Source: an uncultured Erysipelotrichaceae bacterium
GTDB taxonomy: Bacteria; Bacillota_I; Bacilli_A; Erysipelotrichales; Erysipelotrichaceae
DNA length: 34,662 nucleotides
Assembly: GCA_947649125.1 (NCBI GenBank)
Contig: CANSQL010000026.1
Span: 1 to 34,662 of the forward strand
Reading direction: 5' to 3'
Below are positions 14,051-23,501 of the stretch, in pieces. A program made the translations under genes and the position numbers. The notes below the pieces were generated by a model that was not told the origin of the DNA, made no database searches, and saw only the letters and a program-made list of their open reading frames with translations. Within the stretch, counting starts at the first letter, position 1; each line of letters starts with the position of its first letter.

Positions 14051-15427
14051 ATGAATAAAAAAATTATGTTATCAATTCAATCCGGTAAAACAGAACTGAT
14101 ATTTTTCATTCTGTACAAGCTGTTAATCGATTTTTCTTATATAACTATAATTAGAGATAATTATAATGAGTACAATCAATTTATCACTGATTTCAGCTTA
14201 ATAAAATATATCATAGCCTTTGTTTTTCTGATAACGTTATATCTACTGAATATTAAAGCGCTGTTGTCTGTTTCTAAATTAATAGTTAAGCTTTTTCTTT
14301 TGTTGATGTATGTACCCATTTCGACTGTCTATGCGTGCAAAAATGACAGTACCGTATTCTTTATGACAATTACTGCCGGATTTTTTATTTTCATTATAAC
14401 AGCTTCATTCATGATCAGGAATATAAAAATAAAAAAAGAGGAAAAGAAAGATTCATTCATAGAGCTTACAACCAATTTATTATACTATGGCTTTATTGCA
14501 ATAACCGTAATTTTAGTTTTATCATGCATATACTTCAATGGTTTACCAACCTTAACTGCTTTAAATTTAAGAGATGTATATGAGGTAAGACAAGCATTTT
14601 ATCTGCCTCGTTATTTATATTACCTTTATGAATTTGAAGCAGGTTTCATTATTTATTTCTTAATCATTGTAAATATGAAAAGAAAAAATATCAAGGCACT
14701 GATTGTATTTATCTTCATACAATTCCTATTCTTTTTATGGAAAGGTGATAAGAGCGCAGTTTTTGGTCTAATTACAGTTATAGCAGTCTATTTAATTTCA
14801 GGAAAGCTTCAATTAAATAAAATGCTTTGTAAATTATTTTTCTCATTTACATCAATTTCTCTAATTCTGTTTTATACAGTATCAAGCTTACCTTTTTTAC
14901 TATTAATTCGAAGAATGTTGATAATACCTGCCAATTTAAAATTTATCTATTATGATTTTTTTATGAATCATGACTATATAGGTATCGTCGGAACAGTGCT
15001 CAATTCATTTTTAAAAATTCCCGATCCGTATGCGCAGCTACCTTATCAAAATTTAATCAGCAAGCTTTACTTTAATAAAGTAGAAATGTGGTCAAATACC
15101 GGTTTTTTAGCAGAAGGATATGCCAGAGGCGGTATTATCGGCAGCTTACTGATATCAGGTTTAATGGGTGTTATTCTGTATTTAATATACTTAGGAGTTA
15201 AAAAAACTGACTCTCGATTTATTTTAAGTATAGCCATAATACCAATGATAACTCTGAATGACGGCTATTTATTAACATCATTTACATTTGGTTCTATCGG
15301 ATTATTATGTGTAACATGCTTTTTCTTTGATTTAAAGTATCTAAACATGGATTTTAAAAAGATTATAAATATAAAAGGGCGGTGGTTAAATGATGAAACA
15401 GCTAATAAAAAATCTAAGACAGAATAA
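14051..15427 (+). CDS. Wzy-like polysaccharide polymerase, multi-pass membrane protein
   Basis: A 458-residue, very hydrophobic protein with about eleven predicted membrane segments and one larger extracytoplasmic loop in the second half (about 285-355). That layout is characteristic of O-antigen/capsule polymerases. Wzy proteins share little sequence, so the call rests on topology and position next to the flippase. GAGGTG at 14041-14046 favours the ATG at 14051; a start at 14039 overlapping the previous stop codon is also possible. The gene overlaps the flippase by 38 bp. It would join repeat units at the outer face of the membrane. Confidence 0.72.
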   Translation: MNKKIMLSIQSGKTELIFFILYKLLIDFSYITIIRDNYNEYNQFITDFSLIKYIIAFVFLITLYLLNIKALLSVSKLIVKLFLLLMYVPISTVYACKNDSTVFFMTITAGFFIFIITASFMIRNIKIKKEEKKDSFIELTTNLLYYGFIAITVILVLSCIYFNGLPTLTALNLRDVYEVRQAFYLPRYLYYLYEFEAGFIIYFLIIVNMKRKNIKALIVFIFIQFLFFLWKGDKSAVFGLITVIAVYLISGKLQLNKMLCKLFFSFTSISLILFYTVSSLPFLLLIRRMLIIPANLKFIYYDFFMNHDYIGIVGTVLNSFLKIPDPYAQLPYQNLISKLYFNKVEMWSNTGFLAEGYARGGIIGSLLISGLMGVILYLIYLGVKKTDSRFILSIAIIPMITLNDGYLLTSFTFGSIGLLCVTCFFFDLKYLNMDFKKIINIKGRWLNDETANKKSKTE

Positions 15428-16670
15428 GGCACTGGCATCGATTACAACACTGGCATCAGGCTCTTTAATAGCACAGGTTATTACTGTTCTGGTTTCACCC
15501 ATCACTACCCGAATCTTTACTCCGGAGGAATTAGGAACATATACATTAATAATCACCGCTGTAAATATGTTTGGTCCGATCATATGCTTACGATATGATC
15601 TGGCAATTGTAACTGAAAAAACAGACAGGAACTCTCTTGCTATATTTAAATTAAGTGTTATTGTGTGCGTTCTTATGAGTTTGTTTGTTTCATTTGGTTA
15701 CTTTATCTATTTTCAAATGAACGAGGCTTATCATTCACTCACATATACTGTTGTGATTTTATTTATATTACTTTTAACAACCGGTCTGACAAATGCGTTA
15801 ACATCCTATAATAATCGTAATAGGCAATATAAATTAATGACATCGGTTTATGTGATAAGAACAACAGCACAAAATCTTCTCATGGTTATGTCCGGTATGC
15901 TTAAAACTGGAGTATTCGGTCTGATATCTTCTCAAGTTATATCACAGCTTTTAGGCATAAAAAAACAAGGGGAAGAACTGAGCGAACATAAAAAAGAATT
16001 GAAAAAGATAAGTAAAAACGATATCCTTGATGTCGCAAAAAAGTATAAAAAACAACTCTTATATTCTACTCCTGCTTCCTTCGCTAACAGTTTTTCTTAT
16101 TCATCGATAAACCTTTTTATCAGTTCGTTATTTAACAACACGATATTGGGGTATTATTCAATCTCATATCGTGTATTAGGATTACCATTAAATATCATCA
16201 GCAGTAATGTATCTAAAGTTTTTTTTGAGGATGCCAGTAATGAATACCACAAAAAGGGGTCTTTTAAGCATAGCTTACTTCGTACATCATCATTTTTAGG
16301 TATAATATCAGTAATAATGGTGATAGGCTTAGTTTTATTCTCTCCTCTTGCATTTAAAATATTTTTCGGTCCCGATTGGGAGCAAGCAGGGGTATTTGTT
16401 CAAATCTTAGCACCTATGTTTGGAATACGATTTATTGTAAACGGTGTAAGTATTGCTTTGATCATAGCACAGCGTCAAGATTTTGAACTCATGATACAAG
16501 CATTGTTTATTATATGTTCCGTTGCAGGATACTTAATTGCTCGTTTTTTTATGTGGAGCATTACGAAATATCTTGTATTTATCTCTATTTCATATTCTGT
16601 AATTTATATAATATTTTTTATTTTCATTTATAACAGTTCTAAAAATATGGAGAATACAAATCATGAATAA
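15390..16670 (+). CDS. Wzx-like lipid-linked oligosaccharide flippase
   Basis: A 426-residue protein of the polysaccharide transporter (PST/MVF) group with about 12 membrane segments. The N-terminal ASGSLIAQVITVLVSPITTR and TPEELGTYTL are the family's recognisable opening. A charged cytoplasmic stretch (about 191-215) splits the two six-helix halves. It moves undecaprenyl-pyrophosphate-linked repeats outward for Wzy. Two adjacent ATG codons (15390, 15393) follow GGGCGGTGG. The 38-bp overlap with the polymerase gene points to coupled translation. It also overlaps the next gene by 8 bp. Confidence 0.87.
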   Translation: MMKQLIKNLRQNKALASITTLASGSLIAQVITVLVSPITTRIFTPEELGTYTLIITAVNMFGPIICLRYDLAIVTEKTDRNSLAIFKLSVIVCVLMSLFVSFGYFIYFQMNEAYHSLTYTVVILFILLLTTGLTNALTSYNNRNRQYKLMTSVYVIRTTAQNLLMVMSGMLKTGVFGLISSQVISQLLGIKKQGEELSEHKKELKKISKNDILDVAKKYKKQLLYSTPASFANSFSYSSINLFISSLFNNTILGYYSISYRVLGLPLNIISSNVSKVFFEDASNEYHKKGSFKHSLLRTSSFLGIISVIMVIGLVLFSPLAFKIFFGPDWEQAGVFVQILAPMFGIRFIVNGVSIALIIAQRQDFELMIQALFIICSVAGYLIARFFMWSITKYLVFISISYSVIYIIFFIFIYNSSKNMENTNHE

Positions 16671-17949
16671 ACGCAATATTATCAAAATCACCTGTTTTTT
16701 AATTGTTGTTGTTTTATATTTTATTTTATGCTCCTATAATGTTAGTGTAAAACACAAGAAGCAAAATGATGAATATAATAAATTTACAAAATCTATGCCG
16801 CAAATACATAATCCCGATTATAATTATCTCGCCGGCCTATGGGATAAAACAGTTACAAAAGCACTGAATTCATCTGATAAAAGCATTGATAATCAAGCAG
16901 AGCTTTTATCGGTGCCCTTATACTCGGCCTTTTCCATGGGAAACCTTAACTACATAAATCAATTTAAAACATATTTCCAAAAGGTTTATGATAGTAATGC
17001 TTATGAAATAGCGAATAAACAAGCTAAATGTAATGTTATCTTTTTATCATCTTGTTTCATTAATCTATGCGAAAAAAATAACATAGATTATAATTATACG
17101 ATAAAAGAAAAAACTTTGAAGGAACTTTTATCTATATATAATCAATCTAACAGTTACAATTATATAAGCTTCAAAAATATGAAAGAAAGTATTCAATTTA
17201 AGTTAAGCGATCAATCAGTACACTATAAGCATTTAAAAGCTGTTAATAATGAAGAATTGTTAATCGTCGCAGCTGCTGCTAATCTATATCCATCTAATAA
17301 AAATTCAGTCTCTCTGCAGGAAATAGTTTCATTTATCAAGCCATTAACCTCAAAAGAGACAGTTGTATATATTAATGATTATTGGCTGTATCAGCCCGGT
17401 ATTCGCTATGATAACCCCAATTATGCTTACTCTAATGCCGATTCCTTGAACAAAACAAATGTAAAAATTGACATAGCACAAGATATCATGAGTTTTTCGC
17501 GCATGCCGATTATTTTACAAAGTATGAGACAAGCCGTGGACCAAGACTATAAGGAGCATATTAACAAGTTATTGAAGGATTTATCTAAGCATTACCTTAG
17601 AGATTTGATAGTTTATCCCGGTGATACTGATCGGATATTCAAAACCAAAAATTTTATGAATGGTGATAACGGTTATTTAAAAGCAGCGAATAATAAATAT
17701 TACCAACCTTTTGAATTATCAACTAATATTTATTTTGGAGCCTGGGCTTTTTTGAATACAGAAGAAATTAGAAATTTTTATACATATGTTTATTCTTTGT
17801 TTCCATTAAAAGAAAATGAAGTTTTATCAATCAATACAGGATTTACAAAATCAAAGACAAAGCAAGAAACTACAAATTCTAACCAACTATTAAAAGACTA
17901 TATGGAATTGAACTGCTATCTGGCTGCCTATTTAGATTTACTACCTTAA
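16663..17949 (+). CDS. Unrecognised membrane-anchored extracytoplasmic protein of the polysaccharide operon
   Basis: 428 residues. One hydrophobic segment at about 7-26 (IIKITCFLIVVVLYFILC) is preceded by positive charges and acts as a signal anchor. The rest is soluble, helix-rich and full of Asn, Lys and Tyr. DYWLYQPGIRYDNPNYAYSN (about 240-259) and FELSTNIYFGAWAFLNTEE are aromatic-rich stretches of the sort found in carbohydrate-binding surfaces. I recognise no family. Position between the flippase and the muramidase suggests polymer modification, chain-length control or cleavage at the cell surface. An alpha/alpha-toroid lyase or hydrolase fold is conceivable but not shown. Confidence 0.6.
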   Translation: MNKRNIIKITCFLIVVVLYFILCSYNVSVKHKKQNDEYNKFTKSMPQIHNPDYNYLAGLWDKTVTKALNSSDKSIDNQAELLSVPLYSAFSMGNLNYINQFKTYFQKVYDSNAYEIANKQAKCNVIFLSSCFINLCEKNNIDYNYTIKEKTLKELLSIYNQSNSYNYISFKNMKESIQFKLSDQSVHYKHLKAVNNEELLIVAAAANLYPSNKNSVSLQEIVSFIKPLTSKETVVYINDYWLYQPGIRYDNPNYAYSNADSLNKTNVKIDIAQDIMSFSRMPIILQSMRQAVDQDYKEHINKLLKDLSKHYLRDLIVYPGDTDRIFKTKNFMNGDNGYLKAANNKYYQPFELSTNIYFGAWAFLNTEEIRNFYTYVYSLFPLKENEVLSINTGFTKSKTKQETTNSNQLLKDYMELNCYLAAYLDLLP

Positions 17950-17979
17950 TAAGGACAATACAGAGAAAGGGGAATTAAA

Positions 17980-20052
17980 ATGAAAAGAGCCGCAACAGCT
18001 ATATTTATATATTTATCAATGATTTATCTATCTGCTTTTTCCGTGCAAGCAGCAACGCACAATGATGATACTTACAACCTAACAAATGAAAACACTCAAA
18101 TAACAGAACAAAATAATGATACATCTATACTTGTAAAAGAAAATCAAAATGCTTCGTATATAGAAAACGGATTTATTGAAAGCAATGGTTTGAAATTCTA
18201 TTATGTAAACGGAAAACCATTAATAAATCAATTTAAAGAAATAGCAGGCAAAACCTATTATTTCGGCTCTGACGGAAGAATGTTTACTTATACAAATAAT
18301 ATTAATGGAAATATTTATTATTTCAACGCAAACGGACAGATGCAAAAAGGATTTCGCTTTATAAACAACGAGGTACAATACTATGACACAGAAAGTGGTG
18401 CACGTCGCTACGGTATGATTCGTCATAATAACAAGCTTTATTATCTGCAGGGTAATTCGATGATAAAGAATGACTTTGTAAAGGAAGGAAAATACTATTA
18501 TTATTTTAATCATGAAGGAGAAGCGGTAAAGGGATGGCAAACAATTGATAATAAGCGCCGATATTTCAGCAGTCAGTATAATATGTTCAGAAACGGATTT
18601 TATGTTTTAGGTAACGATACCTATTATTTTGGTGATGACGGGCAGATGTATACTTATACAAATAACATAGGAGGAAAACAATATTTCTTCGGTTCAAACG
18701 GAAAAATGTTTAAAGGGCTTCGGATTGTAAATAATCAAGCACAGTTTTACAATCGTGAAAACGGTGAGCGCAGCTACGGCCTTGTTCATGATGAAGGTAA
18801 TATGTACTATCTAAACAGTGAAGGCCTCATTAAAAACAAATTAATAAAAGAAGGAAAATATTATTACTACTTTAATGAATACGGAAAGGCACATAAAGGA
18901 TGGCTGAGGCTTGATAATAAAATCAGATACTTCAGCAGTCAATGTAATATGTTCAGAAATGGGTTCTATCAATTGCAAGGAGAAACATATTATTTTGGTG
19001 ATGATGGAAATATGTATACTTATTTAAATAATATTAACGGCGATATATACTTTTTCAACCTAAGCGGAGTTATGCAAATCGGAAAGCTAAAACATGGTCA
19101 AACAACTTATTTCTTCAATGAAGATGGTAAAGGATTCACGGGAATTATCCATGAGAATGAAGCGTTAGAATTTTATCAAAAAGGTATTTTGCAGATAAAT
19201 CGATGGATTCAATATCAAGGCAACACCTATTACGCTATGGAAGATGGAACATTGGCAACCTTACGTCAAAATATATTCGGCGCTTATTATCAATTCGGTA
19301 AGGATGGCATATTAGAACAAGGCTCGTGGGTAAAAAGAAACAACAAGCAATATTATTATGATAACAATAATAATAAGGTATCGGGTTGGTATTATATTGA
19401 CGGTCTTAAATATTATTTTAATCAAAAGGGTGAAATGATAGGTACAGGTCCTGTGAAAAAAGTCATTGATATCTCTGAGCATAATAAAACAGTCGACTGG
19501 GATACGGTAAAGAAACAAGGTGATGTGGATATGGTAATACTGCGCCTTGGCTATGGCTCTGAGCTTTCACAGGAGGATAAACAATTCGCTCGCAATGTAA
19601 AGGAATTAAAGCGACTGAATATCCCGTTTGCCGTATACTTATACAGCTATTCCGAAAATAAAAGCGATGCGATTGCGGAAGCTCAAAATGTTCATAATAT
19701 ACTATCGAAATACGGAATATCAAAAAATACTGAGGTATATTATGATTTAGAACATTTTACGATCGGCGGACAATATATTGATGTTTCAAAAAAGCAGTAT
19801 GAACAAATCGTTACCGGTTTTATGCAGAAAATACACAGTCTTGGTTATAAGAACGCATATGTTTATAGCTATAAGAGTTATTTGGAGTCTGTGCTGAACA
19901 GTCCGATCATCTTACCTTATGTAAAATGGGTAGCACAATACAATGATGAATGTACCTATACCGGAACCTCTTATTGGGGCTGGCAATATACCTCTGACGG
20001 CAGTATTCCCGGTATCAGCGGCAGAGTAGACATCAATGTGTGGATGAAGTAA
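17980..20052 (+). CDS. Secreted GH25 muramidase with cell-wall-binding repeats
   Basis: 690 residues. The signal peptide (1-25, ending near VQAATH) is followed by a short linker and about 430 residues of aromatic cell-wall/glucan-binding repeats (YYF-x-DG type). A GH25 lysozyme domain occupies about 492-690. D497 in VIDISEH and D589/E591 in YYDLEHF are the catalytic-site acids. The repeats are ordered as a 122-residue block repeated at 18247 and 18613 with a third partial copy from about 18979, exact period 366 nt. GH25 cleaves the NAM-NAG bond of peptidoglycan, so it may open the wall for polymer export or act at the attachment site. AGAAAGGGG precedes the start. Confidence 0.9.
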   Translation: MKRAATAIFIYLSMIYLSAFSVQAATHNDDTYNLTNENTQITEQNNDTSILVKENQNASYIENGFIESNGLKFYYVNGKPLINQFKEIAGKTYYFGSDGRMFTYTNNINGNIYYFNANGQMQKGFRFINNEVQYYDTESGARRYGMIRHNNKLYYLQGNSMIKNDFVKEGKYYYYFNHEGEAVKGWQTIDNKRRYFSSQYNMFRNGFYVLGNDTYYFGDDGQMYTYTNNIGGKQYFFGSNGKMFKGLRIVNNQAQFYNRENGERSYGLVHDEGNMYYLNSEGLIKNKLIKEGKYYYYFNEYGKAHKGWLRLDNKIRYFSSQCNMFRNGFYQLQGETYYFGDDGNMYTYLNNINGDIYFFNLSGVMQIGKLKHGQTTYFFNEDGKGFTGIIHENEALEFYQKGILQINRWIQYQGNTYYAMEDGTLATLRQNIFGAYYQFGKDGILEQGSWVKRNNKQYYYDNNNNKVSGWYYIDGLKYYFNQKGEMIGTGPVKKVIDISEHNKTVDWDTVKKQGDVDMVILRLGYGSELSQEDKQFARNVKELKRLNIPFAVYLYSYSENKSDAIAEAQNVHNILSKYGISKNTEVYYDLEHFTIGGQYIDVSKKQYEQIVTGFMQKIHSLGYKNAYVYSYKSYLESVLNSPIILPYVKWVAQYNDECTYTGTSYWGWQYTSDGSIPGISGRVDINVWMK

Positions 20053-20063
20053 GTTTTCCCTTT

Positions 20064-20088
20064 TATAACACAGATAATAGGTGTTATA
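20064..20088. terminator. Possible end-of-operon hairpin
   Basis: TATAACAC (20064-20071) pairs with GTGTTATA (20081-20088), and the flanking TTT/AAA can extend it. No clear T tract follows on the plus strand, so it is a weak terminator at best. Confidence 0.35.
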
Positions 20089-20170
20089 TAAAAGTATAAT
20101 GTCTGTCTTTTCCTCATATCATGAATTATGTCATTTTGTGTGAACTGTAGAAATCATGTAAAAAAAGGTG

Positions 20171-20176
20171 TATAAT
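20171..20176 (+). promoter_or_regulatory. -10 element for the LytR-CpsA-Psr gene
   Basis: TATAAT stands 33 bp before the ATG at 20209; no good -35 is visible at the right distance. It suggests that the ligase can be transcribed independently of the polysaccharide operon. Confidence 0.35.
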
Positions 20177-20208
20177 AACAAAGAATTTATAAGTGAGGTG
20201 TTTTGCGA

Positions 20209-21675
20209 ATGCAAAAAACAAACAGACAAAAGAACATAAATTTAAAGAAAAAATGGTATCGGGACGCACGCACCTATTTCGTAGGCTTCCTGTTTCTGTT
20301 GATGCTTATGATTATCCTGCAGCTGTTTATCGTTAAAATAATTCCGATGAAATATATTCTGACAGCGATTGTTGTAATGGCACCGCTGGCATATGTATTA
20401 TGGTGGCTGCAGTTCGGCAAGCGAGTGAATAAAATGAACCGCACTCTCGGTAAGGTATTGATCGTATTCTTCTGCGCGCTGTTGATTATGGGAAACCTAT
20501 ATATAAATAAAGCAGGCAATACGATCGGTAAAATAACCGGCAGCGATACGGAGACTGACAGTATGTCAATTATCGTTATGAAGAACAGTAGCTTTGAAGA
20601 GCTCTCTGATTTAACAAATGCTCGCTTCGGTGCGAATGAAACAACAGACAAAGAAAACATTGAGGAAACAAAAAAAGATATTACGGATCAAATCGGCAGT
20701 GACTACAGCTATCAAAGCTTCGACAGCTATGAAGCACAGGCAAAAGCCTTATATGAAGGTACGATCGACGCAATGATTCTGAATGAAGCATACCGCGGTC
20801 TGATGGAAAACAGTCATCCGAAGTTTGATGATGAAACAAAGGTTATTTATACCTTTGAAATTACGAAAAAGGTAAAGGCCATCAGTAAAAACGTCGATGT
20901 AACTAATACACCGTTTAATGTGTATATCTCAGGTATTGATACTTACGGTCCGGTTACGACTAAATCAAGATCGGATGTAAATATGATTGCGACGATTAAT
21001 CCGAATACACATCAAATTGTTTTAACAAGTATTCCGAGAGATTTCTATATTTCACAGACATGTCAGGCAGGAGCCAAGGACAAGCTGACACATACGGGAA
21101 TCTTCGGTGTTGATTGTACGATCAGCTCGGTAGAACAGTTCTTCGGTATCGATATCAACTATTATGCAAGAGTAAACTTCACATCACTGATTGATATCGT
21201 AGATGCACTGGGCGGTGTAACAGTGGATAATCCGGTTGCCTTTACGGCAAGCGACGGTACCTACTCTTATGAAGCCGGGCAGGTCTATATGGACGGCGCA
21301 AAAGCACTTCGCTTTGCCAGAGAGCGCTACAATCTATCCGGCGGAGACAGAGATCGCGGGAAAAATCAAATGCGTGTGTTGACCGCAATGATCAACAAAG
21401 CGATATCACCGGCTATTATTACGAATTATACCGGAATTATGAATGCTGTCGGCGGAAGCTTCCAAACCAATATGAGCTCCGGTGAAATATCCTCATTGAT
21501 CAATATGCAACTGGATGAAATGAGCGGTTGGAATATTGAACAACAGGCAGTAAACGGCAGCGGTGATACACTCTATTCACCGGCAAACGGCTTCAATTCC
21601 TATATGATGGTTCCCGATATGGATACGGTAAATGCAGCTGTCAGCAGAATCAAGGCTGTATTAAATACAAAATAA
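20209..21675 (+). CDS. LytR-CpsA-Psr family ligase
   Basis: A 488-residue membrane protein that transfers undecaprenyl-linked polymers to peptidoglycan. Three N-terminal hydrophobic segments (about 24-45, 51-68, 83-99) precede an accessory domain (about 115-230). The catalytic LCP domain then starts with FNVYISGIDTYG and contains the signature arginines in KSRSDVNM, TSIPRDFYI and LRFARERYNLSGGDRDRG. The ATG at 20209 follows GTGAGGTG with 8-bp spacing; the in-frame TTG at 20203 has no proper spacing. Directly behind the Wzx/Wzy operon, it is the obvious candidate for coupling that polymer to the wall. Base composition is back to the chromosomal norm here. Confidence 0.93.
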   Translation: MQKTNRQKNINLKKKWYRDARTYFVGFLFLLMLMIILQLFIVKIIPMKYILTAIVVMAPLAYVLWWLQFGKRVNKMNRTLGKVLIVFFCALLIMGNLYINKAGNTIGKITGSDTETDSMSIIVMKNSSFEELSDLTNARFGANETTDKENIEETKKDITDQIGSDYSYQSFDSYEAQAKALYEGTIDAMILNEAYRGLMENSHPKFDDETKVIYTFEITKKVKAISKNVDVTNTPFNVYISGIDTYGPVTTKSRSDVNMIATINPNTHQIVLTSIPRDFYISQTCQAGAKDKLTHTGIFGVDCTISSVEQFFGIDINYYARVNFTSLIDIVDALGGVTVDNPVAFTASDGTYSYEAGQVYMDGAKALRFARERYNLSGGDRDRGKNQMRVLTAMINKAISPAIITNYTGIMNAVGGSFQTNMSSGEISSLINMQLDEMSGWNIEQQAVNGSGDTLYSPANGFNSYMMVPDMDTVNAAVSRIKAVLNTK

Positions 21676-21682
21676 AAAGCTT

Positions 21683-21716
21683 AAGCAATGAGTTCCTTGA
21701 ATTCATTGCTTTTTTA
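21683..21716 (+). terminator. Terminator of the LytR-CpsA-Psr gene
   Basis: AAGCAATGA (21683-21691) pairs with TCATTGCTT (21703-21711) and is followed by a T run. Confidence 0.9.
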
Positions 21717-21742
21717 TATTACCTTCGGTATTTATCTCACAG

Positions 21743-21771
21743 TTGACATTCATCTGATTTCAGACTATAAT
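21743..21771 (+). promoter_or_regulatory. Consensus promoter upstream of the MATE pump
   Basis: Perfect TTGACA (21743-21748) and perfect TATAAT (21766-21771) with a 17-nt spacer. The MATE start codon is 232 bp further on, leaving an unusually long leader. Confidence 0.8.
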
Positions 21772-21777
21772 AAACAA

Positions 21778-22003
21778 CATTCTACAAGACGGATAAATAT
21801 TCCTTGAGTACACAAAAGATGTTCAAACAGAAAATGGATATCGTGTATCAATCACAACGAATATAAGTAAACCATTATACGGTTAGAGAATACTTATAAC
21901 CGATTCACCGAACAGGCTTATAAAAATCAGTATCAATGATCAATTCGTTACCATATCCGATTCACTGACCGTACACAACAGACATATAAAAAAGGAGGCA
22001 GCT
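21778..22003 (+). other. Long untranslated leader ahead of the MATE gene, possible gene remnant
   Basis: About 226 nt without a complete gene. One plus-strand frame reads as protein-like for about 25 codons (TKDVQTENGYRVSITTNISK) up to a TAG at 21884-21886. It continues open after that stop up to the MATE ATG, so it may be a decayed gene 3' end. No riboswitch that I can name is visible. Confidence 0.3.
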
Positions 22004-23332
22004 ATGATTCAGCTTTCAGATCATTTTACATATAAAAAGCTATTGAGCTTTTGTTTTCCGACAATTATTATGATGGTTTTCACAAGCATATACGGTGTAG
22101 TTGACGGCTTATTCGTATCAAACTATGTCGGTAAGACACCGTTTGCGGCAATCAATCTCATCATGCCCTTTATTATGGTATTAGGCGGTTTCGGTTTTAT
22201 GATCGGTACCGGCGGAAGCGCACTGGTTGCTAAAACACTCGGTGAGAATAAACAAGAACAGGCAAATCGTTATTTCACCATGCTGATTGCCTTTACTGTT
22301 CTGTTAGGAATCTTGATTTCTGTTTTCGGCTTTCTGTTTTTACCGTATGTCGCTGATCTGTTAGGCGCAGATGCGGCAATGAAGGGGCACTGTATTACCT
22401 ATGGCAGAATTATGATGGTATTTAACACTGCTTATATGCTTCAGAATGTCTTTCAAAGCTTTCTTATCACAGCTGAAAAGCCGAAGCTCGGCCTGTTTGT
22501 CATACTTGCCTCCGGAATTTCGAATATGGTACTGGATGCTTTCTTTATTGCTGTGCTTGACATGGGAGTCGCAGGAGCTGCATTAGCGACGGGAATCGGT
22601 GAGTGCATCGGCGGTATTCTGCCGTTGCTTTATTTCCTTATTCGTAAGGACAGCCGCATCGCATTTTCAAAATGGCATTGGGATTTTAAAGCATTGTGGA
22701 AGGCTTGCTCCAACGGTGCCTCTGAATTAATGACAAGCATTTCCGGTTCTTTGGTTGCCATGCTTTACAATGCACAACTCTTACGTTATGCCGGGGAAAA
22801 CGGTATTGCCGCCTACGGTGTATTAATGTATGTACAGTTTATCTTTATCGCTGTATTTATCGGTTATTCGATCGGTACAGCTCCGATCATCAGCTACCAT
22901 TACGGGGCAGAGAACTTCAATGAGCTGAAAAACATGCTGAATAAAAGCGTTCGCTTGACCGGCTTCGGCGGTATCGCTATGATGGCCTTAGGCTTTATTC
23001 TGGCAGGAAGTATTGCTCAAGTTTTTGTCGGCTATGACAGAGAGCTGTGTGATATCACTGTTACAGCTTTTCATATATATTCGTTTCATTTTATCTTGGC
23101 CGGCATCAATATCTTTTCTTCCTCCTTCTTTACTGCTTTAAATAACGGCGGTATCTCCGCAGCGATTTCCTTTTTAAGAAGCTGTGTATTTCAATTATTA
23201 TCCATTCTCATCTTACCGCTTTATTTCGGTATTGAAGGTATTTGGTGGGCCGTCAGTGTCGCAGAAGTGTTCGCATGCTTAATTTCCTGTGCCTTCTTGT
23301 ATTATAAGCGCTGTGACTATCATTATTTCTAA
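22004..23332 (+). CDS. MATE family multidrug efflux protein
   Basis: A 442-residue cation-coupled exporter with 12 predicted membrane helices in two similar halves. FTSIYGVVDGLFVSNYVG near the N-terminus and GFGFMIGTGGSALVAKTLGE are standard MATE motifs of the DinF/NorM-like Firmicute branch. The repeated GYSIGTAPIISYHYGAENF in the second half matches. AAAAGGAGG lies 7 bp before the ATG. It is driven from its own strong promoter. The substrate cannot be told from sequence; drug or metabolite export is typical. Confidence 0.93.
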   Translation: MIQLSDHFTYKKLLSFCFPTIIMMVFTSIYGVVDGLFVSNYVGKTPFAAINLIMPFIMVLGGFGFMIGTGGSALVAKTLGENKQEQANRYFTMLIAFTVLLGILISVFGFLFLPYVADLLGADAAMKGHCITYGRIMMVFNTAYMLQNVFQSFLITAEKPKLGLFVILASGISNMVLDAFFIAVLDMGVAGAALATGIGECIGGILPLLYFLIRKDSRIAFSKWHWDFKALWKACSNGASELMTSISGSLVAMLYNAQLLRYAGENGIAAYGVLMYVQFIFIAVFIGYSIGTAPIISYHYGAENFNELKNMLNKSVRLTGFGGIAMMALGFILAGSIAQVFVGYDRELCDITVTAFHIYSFHFILAGINIFSSSFFTALNNGGISAAISFLRSCVFQLLSILILPLYFGIEGIWWAVSVAEVFACLISCAFLYYKRCDYHYF

Positions 23333-23432
23333 TTTGCTTGACAATCATCTGAGAAAGTATTTTTGATTCATTTTACTTCTTAGTCTTTAGGAACTTTTCT
23401 TATCAGCCTTTACTGTTGTAAAATTTATACTG

Positions 23433-23464
23433 AAAAGCCATTTCCGAATTCAGAAATGGCTTTT
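23433..23464. terminator. Bidirectional terminator between convergent genes
   Basis: A perfect 12-bp stem (23433-23444 with 23453-23464, AAAAGCCATTTC/GAAATGGCTTTT) with an 8-nt loop and T runs leaving on both strands. It serves the MATE gene on the plus strand and the giant surface protein on the minus strand. Confidence 0.9.
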
Positions 23465-23501
23465 ATATTAAGCTTTATTTCAATACTTTTTATGATACCT
23501 G

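Noticed and set aside
21804-21812. Third TTGAGTACA as the other end of an integrated element
   Set aside because: It is a single 9-mer without the phased partner or flanking hairpin; one chance match in a window this size is not surprising.
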